Source: Reticulitermes lucifugus (lineage: Eukaryota > Arthropoda > Insecta > Blattodea > Rhinotermitidae). Taken from it: DNA of 64,000 bases. A model generated the notes under the pieces. The model worked only from the letters and a program-made list of their open reading frames with translations. It did no database searches and was not told where the DNA came from. Each line of letters opens with the position of its first letter. The stretch's first letter is position 1. The DNA lies in assembly GCA_026260175.1 (NCBI GenBank), contig JAKCWW010000036.1:1401-65400 (forward strand), written 5' to 3'. This document shows positions 47,230 to 58,372 of this stretch, piece after piece. A program made the translations under genes and the position numbers.

Positions 47230-47870
47230 GTTTGGAATTTAAGAAGCTAGTGATGGCTCAGGTAGGCAATAAATTCCCCTCCTTTTACGAAACCCAAATG
47301 TTCGTTGACATCTTTTCATCTCTACCCTGAACCACAATGATCTAGGTCACACGTACACATTCTATACCTGTCTTTAAGACCCATTTTCATATTACCTGCC
47401 ACATACGTCCCGTTTTTCCAAGTTTTCTTCGCTTTCCAACTAAAGTTTGCAGCCTATATGCCTGCATTTTCTCTATATGCGCAATTCCCCTTCCAACCAT
47501 TTCAGCCTCAGGTGCAAAGTCCTAAAGTCTGAAGCGCCTATAAATTTTGCCCCTCTCCCCCCCCCCACATCTCACAGTTCCTGATGTTATCAGTAACAAT
47601 AAGCCTATCTTGTGAAGTACATATCTTAAAGTTCTTTATTAAGTAGTCTTTAATCAGTCACTGTTTTGCCATTTTAGGTCCAAATATTCTCCTCAGCATG
47701 CTGTTCTCAAATACCCTTATAGCTAACTGAAGTGCCTGAAGACAAGTTTCACACCCTGCCAAAAGCACATAGGCTAAACAATGGGGCGCACAACTTTTCC
47801 AGATATCTAGGACCCACCTCAAAATTCGCCAGAAGAGTGATATGAAGCAAGTTCCATACTGAAACCCCAC
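47230..47870 (-). mobile_element. LINE L1w, C-terminal fragment and 3' end
   Basis: The minus strand reads AGCETCLQALQLAIRVFEN, then SMLRRIFGPKM, downstream (to the left) a broken region, and finally a FRKRRGIYCLP remnant of the C-terminus near 47,280. Same element as at 20.5-21.3 kb, older and more decayed. Confidence 0.75.
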
Positions 47871-47935
47871 AAATATTAGGCGCCGATGTACGAAAGTTAG
47901 TCGCCATGGCGACCTAGCGCCTGGGTTAAAATACG
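47862..47935 (+). mobile_element. hAT MITE fragment
   Basis: ACCCCACAAATATTAGGCGC, then AGTCGCCATGGCGACCTAGC and GCCTGGGTT match the right part of the hAT MITE at 13,696-13,858. It abuts the LINE fragment. Confidence 0.6.
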
Positions 47936-50508
47936 TTTGAAGCTCAAAGGCTGCTCAGTATTCTACTTAAGAAATCGTTAAGCATTACAAGACAATTTTT
48001 CTTCTTATTTATATTAATATACGACGTTAAAGAGAAACTGGATACAAAAAAGTCCACGGGGAACAACTTTGAAACATGTCACAAAAGAGAAGCATGCCGT
48101 GAATAACCGAAAGGTGTTGGGGCGGCCTAGAGGATGGCTTTGCAGCGTGACTGACCACGAGTTTCGCAGTAATGCAACGAACAGCTTCATCATTCACTGA
48201 ACCGAGACCCTTCGTACAAGTCAGACGCAAGTAAAGTGCAAGGAAAAAAAAGAAAACATCGCGCGTATGTTCACCGCATGTGCATTTTCCAATCGTGCAT
48301 ATTATAAGCGTCTCGTAAATTATTACACTACCACTTACGTAACATTACGTACTTCGATAAAGTTTAAAACCAACGCACACTCCTTGTAATTTAAAATCTC
48401 CTTTCAAAAAACATTCCTGGCTCTGGTTGGTTACAAAACACCTATATAATAATGCAATATTATTAGCTATAGGTCCACTGTTGACATATTTCAACTTTAA
48501 TGTGAAATAGCCACTACTGTTGTGATTCAGTCACCGAATTGTCTGTACTAGTTTACTTTAAAATTACTTTTGTAATGCAATTAAACAGTCTATACGCCCC
48601 TTATGCGCTGGTAATATCTAAATTTTCGTGCTATAAGTTCTGCTGCAATCTGCTATCGAATTCATACACGGCTGGCGTGTTGCTATCATCATGAAATAAT
48701 ACATAAGCAAAACCAGGGTTATTATCTCTATTAGGAAAATAAATGCTGTGTAGCCTTTCAGTAAATGCCAGATTAAAAAAAAAACTTTACTTTTGCGTCA
48801 CAAGAGCTCAGATGTGCAAATTGTGCAAAAATGTTTGACGACCCAAGCTTGAACCGAATGACATAACAAAGGCTGATAGCTCCTATTTCAAAAGACGTTG
48901 AAACAACGTATTTTTAGACGCTGAACAAGTGTGCATACTATTGAATAGCTGTTGATGAGTCAACGGGCATCATCTCAAAAGCACAAATGTGTAGTGACGA
49001 GTGGGCCGCAGTGAGACATGCGTCTGAGTGGAATGTTGGTTCTTTGTTTGTGGTAAAACGGAGGCGCTGGTATTCTGTTGACGGAAAGGGTAACTGCATG
49101 TCGCAATGCTGGCTGTGTCTGTGGGAAGTTTTTCCAAGTTGAATACAAAGAAAGTCCACTTTCAAAGTAAAAATGTAAATTGTTTTAAGTAACATACCGA
49201 ACCGTAAGAGCGGGAAGAAAAGACGAAATCTTGTTCATGGTCGTTGGCCCCCAGACCCAGAATCGAAACCTCAGGTTTCTCCATACGAAGAAAAATTTTC
49301 TCACGTTACCTGTGCCTGAAGCTGGAGACTTTGTGGGATTAATCTTGCAGTAACTACACCGCTCCATTCGGTGGAGACGGGTTTGCAACAGCCTGACTAA
49401 AACCCTTCCCTCTATGCATAGGCTGACATATATTTTTACAAATTCAACCAGTCTGACACCCGTAAATGTTTCTTTGTCTGTATTGAATTGTTAACTTACG
49501 AAAGGTTATTCAGAGAGAGCATAACAGGAAAAAGGAGTAAAGGCGTTGAAAATCAGAAGAGATACGTGTATTGTCCACAATTTCTGCAGTGTGTAAATGT
49601 TTCTATGGAACTATCAATGTCCTCGTCTCCCTTGTATGAAATTGGTCGCCTCCCATACGCTTGTCTGTTTCACTGTCCTGTAACATGTAAAGTCAATTGC
49701 ACTCCCCTTTTCGCTGCCCTACTTCCTTAGCATAACAATGAGAAACACGGTTCAGGCGCGTGGATTAACAACAATGAATGACAGGGAGTGTGATGCTTTT
49801 TATTAAGGGTGCTAGACAAAGATGATGTGTAGACTGCGTTGCCAATTTCTCTCTCAGTGTCTGTCTCGATGGATTGGGAACAATGGACGTGCTGTCTGAT
49901 GAGTGACAGTAGGAACAGGGTGCATCTATGCATAGAGCCAGCAAGTCTATGGCATTTAGAAGGCACTACAAATTCTCCAGTACTTTGTAGACAACCCTTA
50001 AGAACAAAGTCTAATCCCAAGTCACTCTGCAAATGATAGTAAGTCAATCATTCAGTCTTTGGTTCGAGTCACCCTCACACTCCAGATCACATGACCACAT
50101 CTGTTTACTTGTAAGTAGCTAGGTCTCACCACGATGGCGGGTTTATTGTGTCTCCAGTGTTTTGGTCTTTGAAAAGAAACATTTAAAAAACAAAACACGA
50201 AGTACGAGAATCCATTCTTCCGGTATATGACTCTCATCGTTGGGTAACTGGCTCCCCACTTTCCAACTTACGTGGTGCTACATTCAAGAAGCACATCGCC
50301 GTCTCAAAACTTTACAGAATCACCATACAAATGTTTTACATAAAGCTAAACTCCAACATGTATTTATGAAACATGAATACATCCCAAAGTAAGTCTTTCG
50401 TAATATGGCACAATTACAGACCTTAAGTGACAGACTTTCAGTAAACGGGTAATTTAAAACTACATTCGATGGATGGCTCTAAGGTAATATCGCAAAAGCC
50501 AACCACTC
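47936..50508. other. intronic stretch with a MITE M1 fragment
   Basis: 49,300-49,351 (CACGTTACCTGTGCCTGAAG, CTGGAGACTTTGTGGGATTA, ATCTTGC) is the right end of MITE M1. No other family or exon recognised. Confidence 0.5.
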
Positions 50509-50519
50509 AGGTCTACAAC

Positions 50520-50782
50520 GAACCGATCCCAGTGGCCGCGGGGTCTAAGGCGTGGGTCTGAGGCCGCTCGTTTGCTGGGATTGCGGGTTCGAATTCCGCC
50601 GAGGCCATAAATATCTGTCCCTTGTGGGTGTCGTGTGTTGTCAGGTAGAGGTCTCTGCGTCGGGCTGACCACTCGTCCAGAGGAGTCCTACCGTTTGTGG
50701 TGTGTCTAAAAAGAGTGTGATCGTGAAGCCTCGACAATAAGGAGGACCTGGCCCACTAAGGGCTGTCGAGGCATGAAAAGAA
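50520..50782 (+). mobile_element. full-length tRNA-derived SINE family B with target duplication
   Basis: The direct repeat AGGTCTACAAC (50,509-50,519) and AGGTCTATAAC (50,783-50,793) has one mismatch. Head: A box CAGTGGCCGCGGGGTCTAAG, B box GCGGGTTCGAATTCC, a Leu-tRNA-like layout. Body: GTAGAGGTCTCTGCGTCGGG and CCACTCGTCCAGAGGAGTCC. A simple repeat tract follows. Confidence 0.9.
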
Positions 50783-50801
50783 AGGTCTATAACTATATTG
50801 G

Positions 50802-50871
50802 TCGTCGTCACCGTCATCATCATCATCATCATCACCCCCTGGTTATTATTATTATTATTATTATTATTATA
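50802..50871. repeat. TCA and TTA trinucleotide microsatellite
   Basis: A CATCAT run to about 50,834, then ACCCCCTGG, then a clean TTA run to 50,871. Confidence 0.9.
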
Positions 50872-51399
50872 AACTTCCCTCCAATAACTGAAAAAGTTAG
50901 AAGGACAGAATTTAAATTAAACTTCGACAGGCACTTCTCACGCCTCTGCTATAATAACAATGTAATACATAGATTTTGAAATCTTGTGGCATAATACAAC
51001 CCAAGACGATGAACAATATTCAAAATACTAGTCAACCTTATTTCAGAGTATTTCTTAGGCTTACGTTTTGCAACCGTGAGAAAACAGCAATTAATATGCG
51101 ATTATACAATCAAATACACTGAATAACTGGCTGCTGATTCCGGTACAGGACACTACATAACACAAGGACCTGATCCGCTTTGGACTGAGTTACGTGTTAA
51201 GGTCAACATATAATGCCATAACACTAGAGGTTTTCACCGTCAAAAATATAATTATAGTCTTAAAAAAAGCATATTTATCTTGTACAGAATATTTTAATCC
51301 TGTTTTAACTGTATGTGTTCTAAAATAGAGGCTGTACCTTTTATGCGAAAGAGATATTAACAACGCAGCCTACAACAGATTGTGAAACCATACAAATAG

Positions 51400-51550
51400 T
51401 GGCTCATCAGTGACGGTTGGTTTTAGATTTGGCAGCCTGTGCTCCCTGAGGATGGTGCACTAGCACCGAAACATGTCGGGGCGTTATGTATAACACTTAT
51501 ATGTGAATATTAGTATGCATTTGGATGCAGTAATAAATTGACTATGTTGA
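51400..51550 (+). mobile_element. solo hammerhead-bearing element
   Basis: The motif is flanked by TCAGTGACGGTTGGTTTTAG upstream and a tail GCAGTAATAAATTGACTATG downstream. Ends not defined; no inverted partner nearby. Confidence 0.45.
51441..51482 (+). ncRNA. hammerhead-like ribozyme motif (well formed)
   Basis: Helix I GCTCC (51,441-51,445) with GGGGC (51,478-51,482), one G-T pair. Core CTGAGGA (51,446-51,452; position 7 may be any base), one unpaired T, helix II GGTGC/GCACC with ACTA loop, GAAAC, AT, GTC. ACATGT is a palindrome and GTC is the preferred cleavage triplet. Confidence 0.62.
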
Positions 51551-51711
51551 GAGACTGGCTTGTTTGAGTCTTCGTAAAGAACGGATACCCTGCCGCCTAC
51601 CACCTGCTTCCTACTGTAATTTTGTTTCACTTAAGTAGCAGAAATATCGTTAGCCAGTTATGTATAATTTTTCGTCTCTTAAAATTTTCCCGTTGTATAA
51701 ATTATTTATGC

Positions 51712-51836
51712 GGCAATAAACCTTCGGGTTGCATAAAATGCGGGGAATTTCTCGACTAGCTGAGGACCTGTTAGCTTCTCAAGAAGGACTCTGCTCCATG
51801 GAGTTAGTTAGTTAGTTAGTTCATGTATGAAAGAAG
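51712..51836 (+). mobile_element. LINE L1w 3' end with GTTA tail
   Basis: The final coding remnant (AINLRVA before a stop, then NAGNFSTS) is followed by 3' UTR AAAATGCGGGGAATTTCTCG and GAGGACCTGTTAGCTTCTC, ending in four GTTA units. Strongly 5'-truncated. Confidence 0.85.
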
Positions 51837-51839
51837 GAC

Positions 51840-53169
51840 TGGAGGAAGTTAAATCACGTTAAATCACGAAGTCATTGCTGTTTGACAGGTCAGTTGTGGT
51901 ATCCACACAGCATAACGCGAAATCAACGAAAACAAGGGGCTGATACCAGCACTTATTAATTACGGATGAATTAATAACTCAAGATCAACAATTTTCCTGG
52001 TTCATGCCAGCGTTAGTTAATATCAGAATTACTTATAGACAACCATAAATATACTTGGCCACTACAGACATTACAGTCCACACATATTGTTAAATATACC
52101 GAACTGTTTGTTTTAATAATACGCAACCATCATGAACAGGAAGTAGGGCTACGTGTTATATCGAAACAGCTGTGTCCACAAACAAAACACGAGGGAAATC
52201 AACGCAAGTGCAGTGCGTCCCACGGACAAAATATCCTGATACTTTTTAACATAAGCAACAAATCAAGTTGGACATTAATATAAACCCCAGGTAAGCTGCA
52301 TGGTGGTTGGGTATAAAACCATCCTCAATAACCGGATATTTGCTATATTATATATAACTGGTATTTTCGAGCTTTTGTCAATCTGCAACGTTAAAGAGAT
52401 TAACATTAAAAATACGTGTTAATAACTTACAAGCACACAAAGAGAGAATTACATATTTATCACAAATAAAAAGAGAAACTGAACGAAATCTTACAATGAC
52501 AGATGAACAATGGCTTCAGTGCAGACTTAAGGATGAAATGTAAGCCCGTGGGCTGTTTGGAAACTTTGTACTAACTCAATGCCAGGGTTTCAAGCTGTGT
52601 AACAAATGATCTATCTAATGGCTAATTATATATTTGCTACACATTATTTCTTCTATTAGTTGCTTATTAAAGTTTCTTAACTGAATAGCTCAACAGGACA
52701 GGTAAAATCAGGTTACATTGTTATGTCCCATAGTCTAGAAGGAGCCATTTCTTTACCTCTTGCTAGCAGCGTGATTGAACTGATTTTAGTGTTACGAGCC
52801 CATAAATGTGGTCGTTTTTCTTGGGCAAAAGCAAGACCGCATCAGATCAGAAGCTTATGCACTGACACTGCCTCCCCAGACTGGCCTATTTGAAGCAGGC
52901 CATACATATAGAATTCTGTCGACCGCTATAGGTCTCACTTCTCCATTCTTTCTGTAGTCTTTCTTAGGAGAGGCCCACAGCCTCTTCCAAAGCCAGGACA
53001 CAGTGCGATCTAGAGCTCTGTATATAATATAAAAACATGTCTGTGTATCTTTGTGTCTGTGTCTGCCGTAACTCATGTACAAGATTAGACAGAACTTTAA
53101 AAAGTTACATTAATGCGAATTCCTAAATTACATTATATATTTCAGTACATGTTATGAAATTGAAGTCTG
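51840..53169. other. intronic stretch, nothing recognised
   Basis: A 75-codon minus-strand frame at 52,855-53,082 has no known family. No repeats identified. Confidence 0.4.
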
Positions 53170-53640
53170 AAAATGCATGATGTGTCTCCTACATAACTCT
53201 CACACTGAATAAAGCAAACCAAAGACATCCAAAATCCCTACACTTGAACGCAACCATGCGATTGACAACAAGTCACAGACAGAAGGACCCAAGACATTCC
53301 TGACGAACTGATAACCGATCAGTAAGAACTAGTATTGTAAAGGAGAGGAATGGAAATCAGTTGGACTGATCGTGTGAGAAATAAAGAGGTATTACACACA
53401 GCCAAGGGGGAGACGAATATCCTACATACAATAAAAAGAAGAAAGGCTAACTGGATTGGTCATAAAGGATAGAATTGACGGGAAGACGAGGAAGAAGGCG
53501 TACGCAGCTACTGGATAACCTTAAGGAAAAGAGAAGATACTGGAAATTGAAACAGGAAGCACTAGATCGCACCCTGTGGAGAACTAGCTTTGGAAGAGAC
53601 TACGGACCTGTCGTAACACAGACAACAGAATGAATAAATG
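53170..53640 (+). mobile_element. LINE L3w, C-terminal coding fragment
   Basis: The plus strand reads LTGRRGRRRTQLLDNLKEKR, then RYWKLKQEALDRTLWRT, then SFGRDYGPVVTQTTE and a stop, followed by an ATGAATAAATGAAT tail. Upstream a weaker ERNGNQLD and KRRKANWI-like region precedes it with frame changes. Known C-terminus of a cockroach/termite-type non-LTR element. Confidence 0.8.
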
Positions 53641-53645
53641 AATAT

Positions 53646-53918
53646 TGTCAACCCCGTACACAACATAAAGGTGTAGAGGGTTAGCAGGACTACTAGTCCA
53701 CCCCTCCTTACCTTCAGAACTAGCTGGGGAAGTTTATTCATCTTCACGTCCTAGCCGCTTTATTCCCGGGGACCTCCAGTAATCCTTCAGTAGAAGGTTC
53801 ATTGAGCGCCAGAACCGGTCTGCACGTTTTGGAGAAAATGTCTTGTACCTGCCGGGAACTGAAACCCGGATCGTCGAGCTCACGGCCTAGTCACTATACC
53901 GCCTGAGCTATCCCGTCA
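53646..53918 (-). mobile_element. tRNA-derived SINE family A
   Basis: Directly follows the LINE tail. On the minus strand: head GATAGCTCAGGCGGTATAGT and B box GGGTTTCAGTTCCC, body CGGTCTGCACG complement, GGAATAAAGCGGCTAGG. Well preserved. Confidence 0.8.
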
Positions 53919-54261
53919 TAGCTAAGCAATATTTTAGACCACAAAAGGAAATGGGTTCGCTACCTCAAGAGAATCCAGAGAGAAACTTGCCAACTGAACT
54001 TGCCAACTAATGATTAATTAAGTACCTACAGACTGGAAGCTAGACTGGGGAAAGATTTCTGAAGGGTACTGGAAAACGCAGACTGAAATGAGTCAAGTGG
54101 CGTATGGGAGTGTTTAATGGAGATAGATATTGGTGTCAGTATCAAGTGAAGAGTCCAGCCCTGCTCGTCTAGCACACAGAGCACTCTTCGGTCTTTTTAG
54201 GACACACTGAAGCTTTTGATGTATACATGAATACATTTAAAGAAGGTAAGTTTCTCCCTAT

Positions 54262-54520
54262 AATACGCCATAAAGGCACAAAGGAGGGGTAGAAATAAAC
54301 CTCTATTCTTTCCTAACCTCGGCGCTAAATTTGGGGGGGGGAGATGGTCAACGTTATGCCTCTGCCCCTTTGGGAAACAGCTCCGGTACCAATTGTACAG
54401 GAGACTGGATTGACCTCGGGGCCGGTCTGGACCGGTAAGGGAAATCTCACCTACACCGGGGTCCGAACCCCGGACCGTCCAGGCCGTAGCGAGTAGCTAT
54501 ACCGACTACAGTAACCCAGT
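54262..54520 (-). mobile_element. tRNA-derived SINE family A (best copy)
   Basis: On the minus strand: TAGTCGGTATAGCTACTCGC (A-box region), CCGGGGTTCGGACCCCGG (B box), CCAGACCGGCCCCGAGGTC, CTGTACAATTGGTACCGG. The tail follows a C run and ends CTTTATGGCGTATT. Confidence 0.88.
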
Positions 54521-55877
54521 CACTAAATAAATACAGTAACTGACCAGAAGACTTGCGATGTAAAAGTTGTAAAATAAGGAAATGATAAATATTCCATCGA
54601 GCCATGCAAGACATGTTACAAAGGCAAGCAGTTCCTATCAGACCTCTTATTCGTCCTCTTCAAGTAGAGAGCTTCTGTTTCACACATTCAAAAGAACTGT
54701 GGTTAGTATCTGTGCCACAAATGTTTCAGCTTGGATGTACCAACACTGACATAATGGTATGTGCTTAGCAAAATACGACCAATATGTGTTACATTTGTTC
54801 ATGAATTTACCAAGCTAGTATATAAAACTGTAAATGCTTCAGGAAATTCAAATACACAGAACACAAATATCGGCTAGCATCTCTGTAAAAATAAGAAAAT
54901 AAATAAATAAAAATCAAAGCAAAGAAGAAGTATTCGTGGGTGGTTTCTAGCATTCCATAGGACGGTTTTATTTAAGCAACCATTGAAAATCTGTCTTAAT
55001 GAAGTGTGAATGATGATCAGATGATGAGAATTGCTACCAGCGCCTTCATCTCAACTAACGTTTGTAGACGAAAGAAGAAAGGAAAAGTAAAAGAAAAAAT
55101 AGGCGAGCTGTCTATTTAGAATGTGTGAACGCATCGCTGCGCTGCTCGGTGGGTGGTCTTTGTACTGGTGGACAGGCGTGCTCATGGACCATACCTTGGG
55201 GCCCTCACAAACAGTAAATAGCCCAGAGCAGGTTCAATTGTCCTCGTCCATTCGATCGGTAACGTAACTGTCTGTCTTCCTGTCCGTTAGTTTACATGTT
55301 TCATTCTAAACTTAGATTGCCTTCTTGCGGAGGGTTATCTTGGGAAAACGAATTGACTTCGTTGATGATTACGGACACTGCACCTAACAATGGTGACTGT
55401 GTGTGTGTGTGACCACAGACATCGACACCTGCGTCATCACCACAAGTACAACAACCACAATAACCAGTTTTACCACAACAACCATCACTTCCACAAAATT
55501 TCCAAACATTACGAAGACAACAATCAACAACAACCATCACAACTATCAATACTAGCAATACTGCTTAACACCTACAACACAACAAATACCACAAATACAA
55601 TAGCACCTTTAAAATCATCAGGCATTATTCGGTCCTAGATGGAACCAGCTTATCCAATTTATAATTTTCGGTTACTTAACCTGCACCAGACTTCGTTGCG
55701 TTTATGGTGTTTTCGTAAGTGTTTCCACGTTTACATAATTTCAGTTCCGTCTACGCTTCAATAAAGATAGTTTGAAAAGCATCATCAAATAACTATAACA
55801 GTAGCTCCGACGTTTTGTGGAAAGAATGCGACCGTTTTGGAGATCGTGTAGGCTGTCAAAAGTTAGAACTATTAACA
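54521..55877. other. intronic stretch with CAA-rich low-complexity tract
   Basis: 55,430-55,610 is rich in ACAACA, CCACAA and ATCA units. Otherwise nothing recognised. Confidence 0.45.
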
Positions 55878-56077
55878 TGAGATCTTAGCTCTTCTGAGAT
55901 GTTACGCAGCGTTTAATGGTGGTTATTTGTCGAGGTTTCGGGACAACCTAACGGTCCAATCTTCAAGGGTCAATCACTCCAAGAACCTTGCAAATGGTAC
56001 CGACAGCTTTGTCTCGAAACATCGGTTACCGACCACCAATCAACGCTGGGTAACATCCCAGGAGAGCGAAGATCTCA
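55878..56077. mobile_element. 200-bp foldback element, family P (older copy)
   Basis: Outer ends TGAGATCTTAGCTCTTCTG and GAGAGCGAAGATCTCA. Inner blocks GGTTTCGGGACAACCTAACG and GTCTCGAAACATCGG match the 44,714 palindrome. The length is nearly the same (200 against 197), with arms much more diverged. Confidence 0.7.
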
Positions 56078-56871
56078 TTTGCACCGCGACAGAAACCTGA
56101 AATCACGCAAAATTATGAGCATACTGCATGCAGTCCCTGAGAATCAGTCATCCAGCAGTAATTGTTAATATCTATCCATTAGACTTCGCATGAATGTGGT
56201 GCAATGAACGCCCATAACCTAAGTCATACGACCCAAAATAGACAAGCAACTAACAAGACAGTCTGAAGAAGTACAGACAAAAAATTGTTTGGTCCACCAC
56301 TAACGATATCAAGTTTTCATCGAGCGTATAGTAAATTACAAGTATCACTTAAAAATCAAGCGTGATGTTTGTTGTTCCTTTACATCTTTCAACACCTGTA
56401 GTCTGTGTCACGACAGGACAACTTCCCAGTAAACATCAGTTGACTTATGAGGGGAAAATGTGAGCGTCAGAATGTTCATATGGGGCGTACAAATTATCAC
56501 GTTGCCAGGTACAACACAAAGCTTCAACAAACACCTACTATTAGAGTTAACACAGACACACTGTCTTCATAAAAAAAACAGTATTTAAAATTTCAAGTGG
56601 AAAATGTTAAGGTTTCATTGCACTTATAAATGCCGAGCGAATGAGAGCCAGGAATAACAACCAACTTACTTAACTGAACGTATTTCCTGAAGATATCTCA
56701 ACTCAACAATTTAAGCTGAAGCTGCTGTCGAGTTCGGTCTTTCTTAAGATATAACAGTCACCTAGCTTTTCATGAAAATCCTTGCGATTATTGAACCCCA
56801 AAAATTCGCTCCCATATTTACCACAGCGAATCAGTATGGACTATATTATTCTAGACCAGAGGAATCAAACA
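56078..56871. other. intronic stretch, nothing recognised
   Basis: No known repeat or exon signal. Confidence 0.4.
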
Positions 56872-57150
56872 CTTTCTTTCTTACTTTCTTAGTCTGACCT
56901 CTTCTGCCTACTCATTGCAGGTGTAGAGGGTTATTGTCGCACCTGATCACACTCAATGACACACACACACACACTAGGTAGGCCTCCTCAGGACGAGAGA
57001 TCGGCACGTCGCAGAGACCTCTACCTGACAACACGCAACATTAACAAGAGACAGACAGCCATGTTCCCGGCGGGATTTGAACCCGCAATCCCAGCAAGCG
57101 AACGCCCCGCAGACTCATGCTTTAGACCGCGCGGTCACCGGAATCGGCAG
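56872..57150 (-). mobile_element. tRNA-derived SINE family B (long form)
   Basis: On the minus strand: head GTGACCGCGCGGTCTAAAGC, B box GCGGGTTCAAATCCC, GTAGAGGTCTCTGCGACGTG, a GT repeat, GTGTGATCAGGTGCGACAAT, and an AAGAAAGTAAGAAAG tail. Parallel to 19,087-19,358. Confidence 0.85.
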
Positions 57151-57224
57151 CAATCAAATCCACAACCTTATAATCCGCTTCTTTTAACACCCATCATAAC
57201 CTCATTCTACCAGCTACCCCCTGG

Positions 57225-57400
57225 GCCTGTCAAATTGCCTCTACTAAAATTCCGAAAGTAATTCTCACCTGCCTCATGCGTACTACACGCTCCTCCCATC
57301 TCATCTTCTGTGATTTGAACCCCAAATATGGAATACAAAGAATAAAGCTCCTCGCTGTGCAATTTTCTCCGGTATCGTGTTCTTTCACTTTTAGATTCGT
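57225..57400 (-). mobile_element. LINE L1w fragment
   Basis: Minus-strand frames read RKLHSEELYSLYSIFG, then KSQKMRWEERVVRMRQ, matching the L1w KLHNEELHDLYSSP..I.RMIKSRRMRWAGHV.RM region with one frame change. Confidence 0.65.
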
Positions 57401-57958
57401 ATGTAAACTACAGGTGACATGGTAATTGTAACTTGCGGCTTGCCAATTTGACCACATATAAAAAATAAGTTTCAGGCGTCTTACTTTGTAGTCCTCTCCT
57501 CTCGAAGAATCTGGATGTATCAGGAAACTGCGCAATTTACAATGCCGCCAATAAATATGTATGGCGTTTGTGGATACGTTTTATGCAGTAAACCAACAGA
57601 GGCTGGGTTTTGGGGTTAGATAATTGCATTGTTTACATTACAATGTATTGTTCCTGTACTTTATAAATATTTATATAACTGCAAATAAATATTTAGTGAA
57701 CTTTCAAATTGACTAGCTTAGAAAACTGTCTTACAAATCCTAATAACTTCATTAAAAATTTAGTTGTATTACTAAACTCTATTTACACGTATAGCCATAT
57801 GCCGAAAGTGACAAAGAAAAATTCTTCAAATTCCATTGAAAATAAGTCACGTGATAGGAAATGAAGGAATTTTACTTAAAATTATCAAGCATATGTGTCT
57901 GTATAAGATGTCAAACGGTAAGAAAAAGATAGGTACTATACGTATAACCTACTATTTT
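57401..57958. other. intronic stretch, nothing recognised
   Basis: AT-rich, no feature recognised. Confidence 0.4.
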
Positions 57959-58372
57959 GGGGCGTTCGCGTAACTACTGTTGCAATTGAAACTCAAAAAT
58001 GCGTTCTCTGCTTATTGTTGAACTACATGTCACTGTCAACAATACAAAATATTGAGTGTCGCGCAAAAATGCTTTTATGGAAAATTTATGTCGCTGGCAA
58101 CAATAAAACATATTTATGTATTTACGTAAAGAACGTAATTTGTGTCGCTGGCAACAATAAAACGTACTTAGGTGTTTACGTAAAGAACCCGGTGCTTTTG
58201 TCCGATTCTAAACAAATTTGGATTTTCTCGACAGATTTTCATAGAAATCCCCAATATCAAACTTCATGGAAATCCGTCCATTGGAAGCCGCGCTGATACA
58301 TGCAAACAGAAGGACGGACGGGCAGATATGACGGAGATAACAGCACGTAGTCGCGACTACGCGAACGCGCCT
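57959..58372 (+). mobile_element. TIR MITE, family M2 copy c
   Basis: Left end GGGGCGTTCGCGTAACT, right end TACGCGAACGCGCC. Contains a short direct duplication: TGTCGCTGGCAACAATAAAA and a TTTACGTAAAGAAC segment occur twice near 58,088-58,190. Inner ATGGAAATCCGTCC block as in other copies. Confidence 0.8.

Noticed and set aside
55430-55610. Gln/Thr/Asn-rich coding repeat
   Set aside because: Simple CAA/ACC/ATC low-complexity DNA with no flanking conserved protein sequence.
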